Source: Onthophagus taurus (Eukaryota > Arthropoda > Insecta > Coleoptera > Scarabaeidae). Taken from it: a stretch of DNA of 64,000 nt. The first letter of the stretch is position 1. Each line of letters opens with the position of its first letter. The notes under the pieces were generated by a model. The model was not told the DNA's origin, ran no database searches, and saw only the letters and a list, made by a program, of their open reading frames with translations. Both the position numbers and the translations under genes were made by a program. The stretch is from contig NC_091966.1 of assembly GCF_036711975.1 (NCBI RefSeq), positions 12,345,501-12,409,500 on the forward strand. Direction: 5' to 3'. Positions 46,860-58,219 of this stretch are shown here, piece after piece.

Positions 46860-48620
46860 ATGTACTTGTCTGCAGAAACTATAGAGGAGCGAATATTGAT
46901 TCTGATCATTATCTGGTGGCAGGAACCATTAGAGCTTGAATCTCTAATGCAAAAAAGAAAGGTAATAAATAATAAGGTATAACGTGGAAAAACTGAAAAA
47001 CCCAGAAACATCAGAGGCATTCATAAGAAGGGAAAGCGAGGTGAAAATTAGGCCTATGGCATTCGATACAGCCTGGACACTCTTAAACAGAACACTTGCT
47101 GAAACGGCAGAAGAAGTGTTGGGACAAAGGACAAAGGAACGACGAAACGATTGGTTCGACGAAGAATGTAAGAGAGCAACGAATGAGAAACACAGAGTTG
47201 AAGAAGAGAGGAGAAACGGTTACATAAACACAAGAAGAGTACACAAAATAATAGAGTGCTTGAAGAGATAGAAGCCCTCAGCAGGGAACGAAAATACAGG
47301 AAGTTCTATAAAAGGGTCAACATGAAAAGAAACCCTTTTAGCCCACAAATAAAACAGTGCAAGGACGCTGATGGAACACTGATTACTGAGAAAAGTGAGA
47401 TAGTGAGAAGATGGCAGGACAACTTCAGCACGCAGACAGCGCAGCAAACGACTGATACCATATGTTGAAAACACACTGGACTCCTATCAAAAGGTATTCA
47501 GAAGGAATTGCTCGACAATTGATCACATTACGTCTATAGGAGAGATATTTAAAAAAAACATATGAATTTGATATTAACTGCCATTATATTTTCGTAGACT
47601 TAAAAATGTCCTACGACACGGTTTTAGAGTAAAGTTATACTCGGCAATGATACAATTGGAGATACCAGGCTCTCTGATAGAGATGGTCAAACTAATCATG
47701 GAAAATGTCGAATGTGTAATCAGAGCCCAAGGACAACTGTCGAAACCTTTCAGCATGAACAGATCATTAAGACAAGGAGATGCCTTGTCTTGTAATCTAT
47801 TTAACCTTGCCCTTGAAAAGGTGATACGTGATTCACAAGTGAACCTGAGTGGGGCGATATATACGAAGAGTACAGATAATGGCGTATGTATTATAGGAAG
47901 AACGCAGCAATACATAAAGGAGGCATTCGCCAAAATAAAAAATGTCGCACTAAATATGGAGCTGGTCATAAATTTCCCCAAGTCTAAGTATATGTGTACA
48001 GGGTGGGCAAATTTGGGTGTTATTATAGGCTATCTTAGAAACGATAAGAGATACGAAAAAAGTAGGTGCCATGTCCCAAATGGCACCTACTTTTTGGTGC
48101 CATAATCCAATCCCGCAAAGACCAAACCTCTATCTTCTTTTGTTTTTAAGTTATAGCCAAAAAGTCAAATTTTCCTGATTTCAAAAAACGCTCATATTTC
48201 ATTTATATTTGAAATTACAGAAATGGGGTTAATACATTCTTAAAACACTTTTTTTGAGTAGAATATACGGCCGTTGAAAAATTTTAAGGCCAGAAGGTTG
48301 CTTTTCACTATCTTTTGCGGAATAAGCGAAAACGGACTATGAAGAAACCGATATAACTTCGAATTATATCAAACAACGACATGGACATGGTTAAATTTAT
48401 TAAAATCAACCGCTTGAGAGGGGTGGGTCATGTGATAAAAATGGAGGAAGATGAACACACAAGAATAACAATATTGAACTTCTGGTTTCGACCAGTCTCG
48501 GAACCAGAAGACCTTCTTCAGAGAAGAAGAAAGCTTTCGAATATTCGTAATATTTTAGACAATAGGAAACGGCCCCTCGAAGAAAGATTCTCCTATAATA
48601 GAGCTTACACCTTGTAACGG
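46860..48620 (+). pseudogene. RTE-clade LINE, interrupted by a MITE
   Basis: Plus strand. Endonuclease end: YRGANIDSDHYLVAGTIRA (SDHY.LV motif) near 46890. Linker: DTAWTLLNRTLAETAEEVLG and RRNDWFDEECKRATNEKHRV, then FYKRVNMKRNPFSPQIKQCK and DGTLITEKSEIVRRWQDNF. RT: HYIFVDLKMSYDTV, then VKLIMENVECVIRAQGQLSK and FSMNRSLRQGDALSCNLFNL, breaking off at 47996 where a foldback-derived fragment is inserted. The C-terminal motif LRGVGHVIKMEEDEHTRI lies at 48410-48480. Frameshifts near 47270 and 47470 and loss of the YADD region make it inactive. Confidence 0.85.
47999..48290 (+). mobile_element. truncated copy of the 1.4-kb foldback element
   Basis: Begins CAGGGTGGGCAAATTTGGG after TA, exactly like the left end of the 1404-2207 element, and follows that arm for about 290 bases. 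Compared with it, the stretch after GTAGGTGCCATGTCCC is replaced by an inverted copy of the preceding 16 bases (48056-48072 against 48080-48095). The right half is missing. Inserted into the RTE LINE. Confidence 0.85.
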
Positions 48621-48851
48621 AGATTGGATGCGAATATTATAAAATGACATAAACTTCCAACAACATACACTTGCAAATCATAACAAAAAACATATTTTAA
48701 TAGCAACCGGGCAAAAATTTACTTTTTGCTGATCAACTGCTTGGAAGGCAACTATGCTTACCATTACACCACCATCGCCTATAACTTTAGTTAAAAATAT
48801 GAAAATTTCCGATGTTTCAATAAAATACACACTTATATTAACTAAAAGCAT

Positions 48852-49802
48852 TTAATTTAATAAATTAGATAAAAATGTGTCGTTATCTCTATTCGCGCGC
48901 TTAACTTCATAAATAACTCGCCATATCATAGATTTGACTACATATTTTGACTCTTCCGATAAATGATCAAGTTCGGCCCCAATCGATGAATAAAAGTGAC
49001 CGTTTTTATTCGAAAGTTCTTCTTTTATAACTTTTACATCCGATGATAAATTCAAATAAATATAATTATTTACAATTTTATTGCTGCGAAAACCAGCAAA
49101 TTTTACACTTACACATCTGTCAAAATTTCGAATTTGAAAACTCTGTGAAGCGTTCCATCGTTATTCCAAATAATCAAACTTTTAAAATTAAAAATGTCAA
49201 CCTTTCCAATTCTCCACTCATTTTGATGAAATGCCCTTCCAATGTACCAACGTAAGTTATTATTTTGATAACCGGCAACTACTATTCTATTTAACAAGTC
49301 GTCCGGAAGTTCTTTCATATGAAAATTTACATATTCCCATTGAAATCTTAACGGCTCTTGCGAACACATTATCTAAACAATTAAATCAAAAATAATATGC
49401 AATAAAACAGTAAAAGTAAAATTACTTTTATATTATTAACGTCTTCCTTTTTTCCATTATTTTCAGTAATAAATTTACCAGTTTTCGGGTATATTGTTCC
49501 GGGGACTAAAAAATCATCAATAATGATGTGACCGATATATAAACCATATCCAACGTGAAGAGCATCTTGTGGAATACTTTTATTGTAATCACGCCAATAA
49601 ATTTCTTGGTCATAAACTATTAAAATTAAATCATTATAACAATAAGTAAATAAGCAATTATGTTTATAATACTGTTTTCGCATTCAGTTAGGTGAAATCC
49701 AACGAGTAATAAAATGAATCTAAACAAATACCTAAGAAATAATTTAAATAACAAAAGTGGAATAAGATACTCAATATATTTTATTAATCTTTACCTCCAC
49801 AT
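48852..49802 (-). CDS. DM9/DUF3421 secreted protein, cluster copy 1
   Basis: Exons (minus): 49802-49795, 49719-49673, 49616-49426, 49372-49113 and 49083-48852; 245 aa, intact. Exon 1 is only ATGTGGAG; exon 2 completes a signal peptide (MWRFILLLVGFHLTEC), so the protein is secreted. Exon 3 holds the first DM9 repeat (YWRDYNKSIPQDALHVGYGL, YIG, LVPGTIYPKTGKF); exon 4 the second (QWEYV, LPDDLLNRIVVAG, WYIGRAFHQNEWRIGKVD, IIWNNDGTLH, FEILTD). Exon 5 adds about 78 residues, with a charged helical stretch (AELDHLSEESKYVVKSMIWR) not part of the DM9 fold as I know it. DM9 proteins are mannose-binding lectin-like immune or gut proteins in several invertebrates; a role here is inference. Two other intact copies follow upstream at 54.3 and 58.2 kb. 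Confidence 0.9.
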
Positions 49803-49908
49803 ATCTTAAAATCCTCTTCGAATTAGGTTTTTTATACGTTTTGATTTAACGTTAAGAATTTGTTAAAAGATTATTACATATGATGTTAAAATGACAGAAA
49901 AAGAGTTC

Positions 49909-49955
49909 TTGATAAAAGGTTAAAGGTTATAAATAAGGCTTTACGGTTTTGATAT
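49909..49955 (-). promoter_or_regulatory. conserved upstream block, DM9 copy 1
   Basis: Minus strand: ATATCAAAACCG, then CCTTATTTATAACC (TATA-like), then CCTTTTATCAAG. The same series precedes the copies at 55.3 and 59.2 kb at about 90-130 bases from their ATG. Confidence 0.6.
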
Positions 49956-49959
49956 TAAT

Positions 49960-50699
49960 TCCTCTTTACACATGAATAATCTGTTTCTTCTAAAAACTTG
50001 TTTGAAATGATCTAATACAACAATTAAAATGTAGAATTGGATTGTGTTAGACTCGTATTGATGCCAATAAATCTTGAAGAATTAATTGATTTACGACCAC
50101 GATGGTTATCATTAATTTTAATCAATTTATTAATTTTGCATAGTTGTGAAGAGCCCAAGCTAGCTCTTCACAACTATGCAAAAACTCATCTAAACTTTTA
50201 TTATGGGAAAAATAAAATTTAATGTTTCATACTTTCTTGTATTTGCTCAAGGTTGCATAATATTTTACTACTTAACCACAATTTAGCAGACTGATTTTTC
50301 AAACTATTCAAAGAGGCAAAATGGATAGCTCTTTGCTAAAAGCTAAATGTTGTGCTGAAATTTTATATCCAACTCGGCTCGCCATTCAAGAGCTGCGGGT
50401 TTAGCATCAAAGTTCTTCGTAGGATAAGATTTAATAGGGGAATCCACTACAACGTCCTGGATAAATTGTTTTGGATTACGTAGCCGTGGATCAGGTAGCA
50501 TAGAAGCAGGTAAATATGTTCGGGTTAATGAATCTGTGAATTCATATTACCAACCGTTGGAAGATAATTTGAAGGGGAGTCGAGGAATAAGTGGTGAAGT
50601 GGACGGAGAAGGAAAATAGAATAGAGAATATGGAAGAAATAATCGAAGTAATGAAGTTATTGTATTACTCATTTTTATGCTCATCAATCTAACCAACTT
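49960..50699. other. intergenic DNA with a perfect hairpin
   Basis: No gene recognised; the frame at 50037-50222 overlaps the hairpin at 50134 and is probably chance. Confidence 0.5.
50134..50183. repeat. perfect 21-bp hairpin
   Basis: TTTTGCATAGTTGTGAAGAG plus C (50134-50154) is exactly reverse-complemented at 50163-50183; loop CCAAGCTA. About 330 bases upstream of DM9 copy 1. Confidence 0.9.
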
Positions 50700-52010
50700 T
50701 GGTGGAATCTCGAAGTTTGATAGTATTAATAGGAGTATAATTTGAATATGTCTTTGTCGTATTCCGAAAAAATGTTCTTTATTTGTCGGACACTAAATAT
50801 TAGGTCAATTGTTAATCGTCCACCTCTGAGCCCAACCTGGTACTCTCCCAATATGCCCTCTGCCAGACGGTTCCATTTGTATTAAACGATGTTTGTGAAT
50901 ACTTTATAGACCGTGGTAAGTAGTGATAAGTCTCTAGAGTTTTCACATAGTTATTTGTTTCCCTTTTTATGTATTTGGCTTATCGCACTTGTATTCCGTT
51001 CCTCTAGTATCTGCTCGCTAATCCATATTTTATTTATTACATTGTGTATAGCCTTTGCGATTGAGTCTCCCTCATACTTGAAGAGTTTTGCTGGAATATT
51101 GTCTATTCATCATAACTACATCTACATCTTCACCAAAAAAAATTGCAAAAAATTATTATTGGTTATGGTTACATTAAAAACATAATCTGAATCAACTCCT
51201 CGGTCATTTATGCATCTTCCATCTACATTTGCGACGTAGCATAGAATTCAGGTCAGTGATAATTGCATGGTGTGAGTAAAACATAATTTTGATCTCGTCG
51301 TTATCTAGTTTTTTCTTCGCGGCTAAGTACATTCCAAATATACCGATTATTCCATTCTAAGTTGAAATTTTAATTTCGTATATGTTGAAGTGGGTTGGAA
51401 ATTCTTCATGTAGATGGTATTTATAATAATGACTGAATTTTAAATATTGAGTTCTTTGGTAAGTATTAGTGTGGCAATTGTTTGAAAATTTTAATGATTT
51501 TACTGTTTTTGCGAAGACATTATTCTTTTTTTCTTCGGTAAGATTTGGTAAACGCAAATACTTCGTTTAGTTTCTTTCTCAGTTCATCCACGTTACTTTG
51601 GTTTGTTTTATGCTGGATCTTTCTTCCGTTTGTGATCTGTTTACCTTCTTCTCGTTTCTTTATCTCTTCGCTTTTTTTAACAATTTTTATCCTTCACTCC
51701 TCTTCCAGAGATTGTTTTCCGATCTGCGCTGTTATCTTACTTGTTTAGATTTGATGTCGATATACACCGTTTTATTTTGATGCAGACTTTTATGATCTTA
51801 TTTGGTGTCAGGTGGTATGGGAAAAATTCATTGGAAAATTTGCTAGTTTGTACAAGTATTGTTAGAGTGGATATCCGTTAATATCAGTAATTTTCATATT
51901 TTTATAGGTAGCTAGATTAGTTTGAGCTACTTCCAAAATATTCTCTTGACTTCTCTTATAACAACCTTCTACTCATCCTCTGATTGCAAGTCATAAAGAA
52001 AACTGGATTT
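50700..52010 (-). pseudogene. non-LTR retrotransposon RT fragment
   Basis: Minus strand, 51110-50750: NIPAKLFKYEGDSIAKAIHN, INKIWISEQILEERNTSAIS, QIHKKGNK, a stop, then SLLTTVYKVFTNIV, a second stop, and LAEGILGEYQVGLRGGRLTI then DLIFSVRQIKNIF. These are the fingers/palm blocks of an endonuclease-RT polyprotein (usual form EYQ.GFR..RST.DQIF.LRQI). Upstream, 51240-52010 is lysine-rich and probably the linker after the endonuclease. The C-terminal half is absent. Confidence 0.75.
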
Positions 52011-52179
52011 GTTCTTCTTCTAATTTATTTGTTATCTTTTTTTTATTTCTGTCATCAACCCAAGAAACTGGGGGCTCCTATATCGATAGTAGATATATTT
52101 AATACATTGTACGTTTCTTTCGTTTCCTTGCTGTAGATGATTAAGATCGATGGTTTCTGTTTTAAACCAATTCCAAATA

Positions 52180-53860
52180 CAGGCTGTCCCGTTAAGCGTA
52201 CGGAGCGGCTGTATCTCCACAACGGTAAGGCCTAGAGGTTTGGGAAAAAAATCCTTATAAGCAAAGTGGGCAAGAGAAATACCTGGAAATTATTTTGAAG
52301 TTCGTAATTCGACCGCTAGGGAGCGTAACTGCCATAGAGAAACATAAAATTCCCGCTATCTCAGAAACTTAGACGATGAGCTATAACTTTGACAACATCA
52401 TTTAGTAGCTTGGATAATACCGCATCGCTTTTGTTTTGCGATATTTCTCATATCTGTCATAATAAGGGAGGGGGAGGCCAATGCGTTTTCAAATGTTTAC
52501 ATTTTAATATCTCCTAGCTAGACCATTCAACCGATTTGAATATTTTTGGTCTTGTTTGAAAGAGCATTTCATGCTCTTTTAAAAGATATTTTCAGTAAGA
52601 CCGCTTGGTTTAAAACAAATAAGCTAGAGGTCGTTATCTGCAGCGGTTACATATATTTGTGATTTTTGAAAAAAAGTTAAATGGAACGGTACTATTTACT
52701 TCACAGACCATTAATCACCATAAAATTTGCTAAATATTAGTGAAAACCGCATCTCGATATCTTCATCCATTCTCGAATTATAAAAGAAAATGTTATAAAT
52801 TCGTATATCTTAATCGGATCAAGTTGCCTTAGGAAACAAATAAGAGAGAACAAAAATTTTATTATCTAGAACCTTCCTTCGCACTTTATACAAGCTTAGA
52901 ACTGCTTCAAAACTATTTTTGAGGCGTGTTGAAAAGCCAACGGATCAATGTGAGCCAGCGCACCAATGTGAGTTCATAGAGATGTCTGAATGGGCTACAC
53001 ATTGCCAGTTTTCCGTAATCGCTAAGTCAATCTTAAAAACATTTCTAGAGAAAAATGTCTTTCTTTGTCGTAATTGCATTGCCCATTTTTGCCATGCAGT
53101 TGCATCGTATTCAAAACATTGAAAATAAATCATCATACCCTCTATCATACGGTTCTGCGTTAGTAAATGACATGTTTACAGTTACCATGGTTATGTGATT
53201 TGTTTTTGTCGGTGAGGTAACTGGATCCGATTGATGGCACTCGAGTTTTTAACATTTTCTTCTATAATTCGAGAACGGGTGGCGATATCGAGATGCGGTT
53301 TTCACTAAAATTTAGCAAATTTTAAGGTGACTAAGGGTCTGTGAAGTAAATAGTATCGTTCCATTTAACTTTTCTTCAAAAATCACAAAAATATGTAATC
53401 GCTGCAGATAACGCCTTCTAGCTCATTTGTTTTAAAGCAAACGGTCTTACTGAAAATATCTTTAAAAAGAGCATAAAATGCTCTTTCAAACAACACCGAA
53501 AATATTCAAATCGGTTGAATGGTCTAGGAGATATTAAAATGTAAACATATGAAAACGCATTGGCCTCCCCCTCCCTTATTATGACAAATATGAGAAATAT
53601 CGCAAAACAAAAGCGCTGCGGTATTATCGAAGCTATTAAATGATGTTGTCAAAGTTATAGCTCATCGTCTAAGTTTCTAAGATAGCGGGAACTTTATGTT
53701 TCTCAATGGCAGTTACGCCCCCTAGCGGTCGAATTATGAACTTCAAAATAATTTCCAGCTATTTCTCTTGGTCACTTTGCTTATAAGGATTTTTTTCCCA
53801 AACCGCTAGGCCTTAACGTTCTAGAGATACAGCCGCTCCGTACGCTTAGCGGGACACCTG
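52180..53860. mobile_element. 1.68-kb foldback element, TA target duplication
   Basis: Left end CAGGCTGTCCCGTTAAGCG and right end CGCTTAGCGGGACACCTG are inverted repeats flanked by TA (52178-52179, 53861-53862). The arms extend about 650 bases each (to about 52834 and from about 53205) with good conservation. The central about 370 bases are unique and hold a 67-codon frame at 52919-53122 (SEWATHCQFSVIAKSILKTF) plus its antisense shadow; no transposase is recognised. It lies between DM9 copies 1 and 2. Confidence 0.88.
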
Positions 53861-53869
53861 TACTCTCTT

Positions 53870-54280
53870 ATAGCACGACAATTTAACATTATCTTAGGCA
53901 GTACATTTAGCAGCATTAGTCCAGAGAAGTTTTGCAACAGATGCTAATCAAGTCCAAATGGCAAATTTGGACCTGCAAATTTTTACATTCTTCTCCTTTC
54001 AAAATCACATTTACATCTCTTATAGTTACCAGTGAGCTTATTAGATAATACGTAGGTAATAAGTATGAACGGGCTAATCATTACAATAATTTCAATTTGG
54101 AGGCTAGGCCATGAAGAACTAAATTAAGTTCGTGTCGCTTGCAGAAAAACATACCTAAAATGACTATATTAACAACTAAAATTTGAATAAAACTTAAAAC
54201 ATTTATTTCAATAAATTAAGAAACGATAAATGAATAACAGATAAGATTGAATATAAAACTAAATTTTGCTTTATTTTACT
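53870..54280. other. intergenic, 3' of DM9 copy 2
   Basis: AT-rich, no gene seen. Confidence 0.6.
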
Positions 54281-54286
54281 ACCGAT

Positions 54287-55250
54287 TCAAATTGGATTGC
54301 TATTGATCATTAGATGTTCTGCACGTTTAACTTCATTAATCAACCGCCAAATTGAAGTTTTTACTAAATCTTTGTCCTCTTCCGATAAAAGATCAAGTTC
54401 AGCCGCAATCGATAAAATAAAAGAATTTTTCTTATTCGACAACTCATTTTTTATAACCTGTATATCCGATGATGTGTCCGCATGAATATTATTATTTACA
54501 ATTTTATTGCTGAGAAAAAAAATGTAAAAAATTAATGTATAATTTTCTAAACAGTTACTTACATATCGGTTAAAATTTCGAATTTATAATCTCTATGAAA
54601 CGTGCCGTCGTTGTTCCAAATTAATAAACTTTTCACATTAAATATATCAACCTTTCCAATCCTCAACTCGTTTTGATGAAATGCTCTTCCGATATACCAC
54701 GGTAAGTTAGTAGTATTATTTTGAGGACCGGCCTCAACTAATCGAAGTATTAAATTTTCTGGAAGGTCGTTCTCATAAAAGTTTACGTATTCCCATTGAA
54801 ATCTAAACGGTTCTTGCGAGCACATTATCTAAGAACAAAATTGATTAAAATTATAAATTTCGATTTAAATTAGAAACATTAAAACTATTAATTACTTTTA
54901 CATCATCGATTGCTTCCATCTTTCCATTATGCTCAGTGGTAAATTTTCCAGCTTTAGGATTTAGTGTTCCCGGAATTAAAACGCCGTTAACCAGACGTTG
55001 ACCAACATATAAACCATATCCAACTGGAACCGCATCCTCTGGTATAATTTTCTTGTAATCACGCCAGTAAATATCTTGTTCATACACTATTTAACATAAT
55101 TATAATAAGTAAACAAAGCAGAATAATAAAAATGTTTATATATTACCGTTTTCGCATTTTATAATTAAGAGAAATCCTAACAGAAATATAATTCTACAAA
55201 TAATAGTAAATAACAGTAAATGATAAATAAATAATTTATTACCTCCACAT
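54287..55250 (-). CDS. DM9/DUF3421 secreted protein, cluster copy 2
   Basis: Exons (minus): 55250-55243, 55193-55147, 55086-54896, 54828-54563 and 54509-54287; 244 aa, intact, with the same intron phases as copy 1. Signal peptide MWRIIFLLGFLLIIKC. First DM9 repeat: YWRDYKKIIPEDAVPVGYGL, YVG, LIPGTLNPKAGKF. Second: QWEYV, LPENLILRLVEAG, WYIGRAFHQNELRIGKVD, LLIWNNDGTFH, FEILTD. A tryptophan found in the other copies is leucine here (NELRIGKV), and the loop before WYIG is two residues longer. The C-terminal extension is well conserved (AELDLLSEEDKDLVKTSIWR). It is likely co-regulated with copies 1 and 3 through the shared upstream block. Sugar binding and immune function are inferred from the family only. 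Confidence 0.9.
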
Positions 55251-55327
55251 ATTTAGAAACTTATTATGAATTTCGCTGCCGAGAGCACATTGATGTTGTG
55301 GTATATTATAAAGTGTAGATAGAGAAG

Positions 55328-55384
55328 TCTTGATAAAAGGTTAAGTGAAAAGGTTATAAATAAGCCTCTGTAATTTTTGATATC
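55328..55384 (-). promoter_or_regulatory. conserved upstream block, DM9 copy 2
   Basis: Minus strand: GATATCAAAAATT, GGCTTATTTATAACC (TATA-like), CCTTTTATCAAGAC; about 80-130 bases before the ATG. Confidence 0.6.
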
Positions 55385-55389
55385 GTTTA

Positions 55390-55930
55390 TATTAAATAAA
55401 AAAACATTATAATTTCGTTGATTTTCAAACCAATACTATATGTGTAAGTATAACGTAGATAATTCTAAACAAAATGCAAAAAATACGAGATTATGTATTT
55501 TTTGAACCTTTATTTCTTAAGGCATACGACACACGATCGTAATATAAAAGTTATGTCTAAAATGTACTCTATTTCTCCGCTCTTTTGTTAGCTGATATCT
55601 GATAGTAAAGCTCATCTGATAGTAGTCTACAGTTAAAGACACTTTTGACTGAAAAAAAGCCACAATTGTTCAAAATAATTTCTTTAATGACCAAGATCGA
55701 AATACGTATCATAAACACTGCAAAAATAAGTAACTCCACAGTACAACAAAGCGCAATTTGTAACGAGTAGTTGCAACTTTTCATTTTTACTGTTAAACTA
55801 GTGATGGAACGGATAGTGAATTTGCGAACAGCCGGATACCGGATTATCCGGCCATTATGGTTACAATTTTTGGTGCATATCTGAAGTGATACCCTATAAT
55901 GCCACATTATTGCGATATTTGAATAAAAAT
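55390..55930. other. intergenic DNA
   Basis: A minus-strand 112-codon frame at 55569-55907 is unassigned and lacks splice or family support. Confidence 0.4.
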
Positions 55931-55934
55931 GAAA

Positions 55935-57610
55935 TTAATAAGAAAGCTGATAAGATATGTCAACTTATTTGGATTCAAGATACAAAATGAACTTTTTTGA
56001 TGCCGATTTAACCAACGAAGCAACTCTAAAAAGAGGATACATTAATTAATAATTGGCGATATCTCCACAAGGATCCTTCAAGAAATTATTTACAATTTTT
56101 GTAGCCAATTTTGAAAATTATTGATGAAAATTGCAACATCAAAAATTTTATCAAAACTTCAAATATTGTTTTCTCAAAAACTAAAAGTTATTTTTCAAAA
56201 CGGGTTGGTTCATTATAAAGAGGACACTTTTATTAACACTTTAGGGAAGTTTCATACTCATATTCCAACAAATGGATTTTATACGAATTTTTAAAACTTA
56301 ATCGGCGAAAATTGCAACATTCGAAAATATTGTCGATTATTTCAAAAATTTTTTTCTCAAGAACTAAAAGCGATTTTTCAAAACGGCTTGTTGCATTAAA
56401 AAGAGGATACTTTAATTAATAACTGGTGATATTTCCACAAGGATCCTTCAAGAAATGAATTTTATAGCAAATTTTGAAAGTTATCGATAAAAATTGCAAC
56501 ATCGAAAATTTTATTAAAATTTCAAATATTGTTTTCTCAAAAACTAAAAGTTATTTTTCAAAACGGGTTGGTTCATTGGAAAGAGGACACTTTTATTAAC
56601 ACTTTAGGGAATTTTCATACTCATATTCCAAGAAATGGATTTTATACGAATTTTTAAAACTTAATCGTCGAAAATTACAACATTCGAAAAAATTGTCTAT
56701 TATTTCAAAAATTTATTTCTGAAGCATTAAAAGTGATTTTTCAAAACGGCTTTTTGCATTAAAAAGAGGATACTTTAATTAATAATTGGCGATATTTCCA
56801 CAAGGATCCGTCAAGAAATTAATTTTGTAGCCAATTTTCAAAGTTATCGATGAAAATTGCAACATCGAAAATTTTATCAAAACTTCAAATATTGTTTTCT
56901 CAAAAACTAAGCGCTATTTTTCAAAACGGGTTGGTTCATTGGAAATAGAATACTTTTATCAATACTTTGGGAAATTTTCATACTCATATTCCAAGAACTG
57001 GAATTTATACAAATTTTTAAAACTTAATCGGCGAAAATTGCATAATTCGAAAAAATTGTCTATCATTTCAAAAATTTATTTCTCAAGAACTAAAAGTGAT
57101 TTTTCAAAACGGCTGTTTGCACTAAAAAGAGGATGCTTTAATTAATAATTGTTGATATTTTCACAACGATCCTTCAAGAAATGAATTTTATAGCGAATTT
57201 TGAAAGTTATCAATGAAAATTGTAACATCGAAAATTTTATCAAAACTTCAAATATTGTGTTCTCAAAAACTAAAAGTTATTTTTCAAAACGGGTTGGTTC
57301 ATGGGAAAGAGGACAGTTTTATTAATACTTTGGGTAATTTTCATACTCATATTCCAAGAACTGGATTTTATACGAATTTTTAAAAATTAATCGGCGAAAG
57401 TTGCAAAATTCGATAAAATTGTCGATCACTTCAAAAATTTATTTCTCAAGAACTAAAAGTGATTTTTGAAAACGGCTTGTTGTATTAAAAAGAGGATGCT
57501 TTAATTAATAATCGAAAGTGATAACAGCAACAATTCTGTTAGTAATGAATGTGATGATGAATTACAAGCAAAGAGAAGAAAACTAGACGAAACTGCAACA
57601 GTAAGTATTA
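55935..57610 (+). pseudogene. hAT-like transposase remnant split by a tandem array
   Basis: Before the array, MSTYLDSRYKMNFFDADLTN followed by EATLKRGY (about 55958-56040) resembles the LDPR(Y/F)K segment of hAT transposases. After the array, ESDNSNNSVSNECDDELQAK and RRKLDETAT (57508-57600), ending at a GTAAGT donor-like site, resembles the acidic/basic linker that follows it. The 4 x ~364 bp array begins precisely at the AAAAGAGGATAC of the first coding piece. No complete domain remains. Confidence 0.5.
56031..57489. repeat. tandem array, four ~364-bp units of two half-repeats
   Basis: AAGAGGATAC/GC recurs at 56031, 56401, 56764, 57127 and 57490, giving periods of 370, 363, 363 and 363 bases. 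Each unit is itself two related halves of about 180 bases: an AAGAGGAC.CTTTTATTAA copy lies about 187 bases in, and both halves carry CTCAA.AACTAAAAG.GATTTTT-like runs. This is a satellite-like structure with higher-order dimers. Confidence 0.9.
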
Positions 57611-57619
57611 GCCTTAGAT

Positions 57620-58210
57620 GTCAGTGTTGACCAAAATTGATTAAAGTCGAACAAAACACGGGGTGTTTTGTTCTTCAATGATCTTTTGTGGGATACAAGT
57701 TTTATGTCTGTGATAGCATATCAAATGATAAGACTCCTAATGTGGTTATAATGTAATGGCTTATCGTCATCAAATAAATTTCACTTTGTGTTTCTTTAAC
57801 AACATACATATAATGGAGAATAAAATCAGTATATTCCAACAAGTTTCTCTCAACAAAATCAAAACTAACTCCTAACTAGAATTTGAAAATTGAAGCAAAA
57901 AAAGACGTTTAGCCGTCTTAGAAGTAAACTCAATGAAGATTTTTCTTTTATATTATGAACCTTATTAAGTCTCAAACTAACAACATTACCAAACACGAAT
58001 AGAATAAATTAAGCATTTGCTAATTCAAAGTGTCAAACAATAATTGCCTAACCATATGTGACGTCACGAACGGGCCATCGAGCTCTGCTCCTGTTCCCGG
58101 GAAGTAGCACTCCTAGATTCTTAGACCCAACCTATATAACAAATTTTGCAGTGCATGTAGTAAATTAATAAAAAAATTAAATTTTAGAACTTTGGATAAA
58201 AAACGTTTAT
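57620..58210. other. intergenic, 3' of DM9 copy 3
   Basis: No gene recognised. Confidence 0.6.
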
Positions 58211-58219
58211 TTAAATAAA

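Noticed and set aside
46583-47020. 145-codon minus-strand ORF with internal repeat
   Set aside because: Its repeat simply reflects a 181-bp tandem DNA duplication and it overlaps LINE sequence on the other strand.
52919-53148. Gene in the centre of the 52-kb foldback
   Set aside because: Both strands give frames of the same length and neither matches a known transposase; kept only as a note on the element.
56031-57489. CRISPR-like array
   Set aside because: Units are about 364 bases, contiguous and without spacers; the host is eukaryotic.
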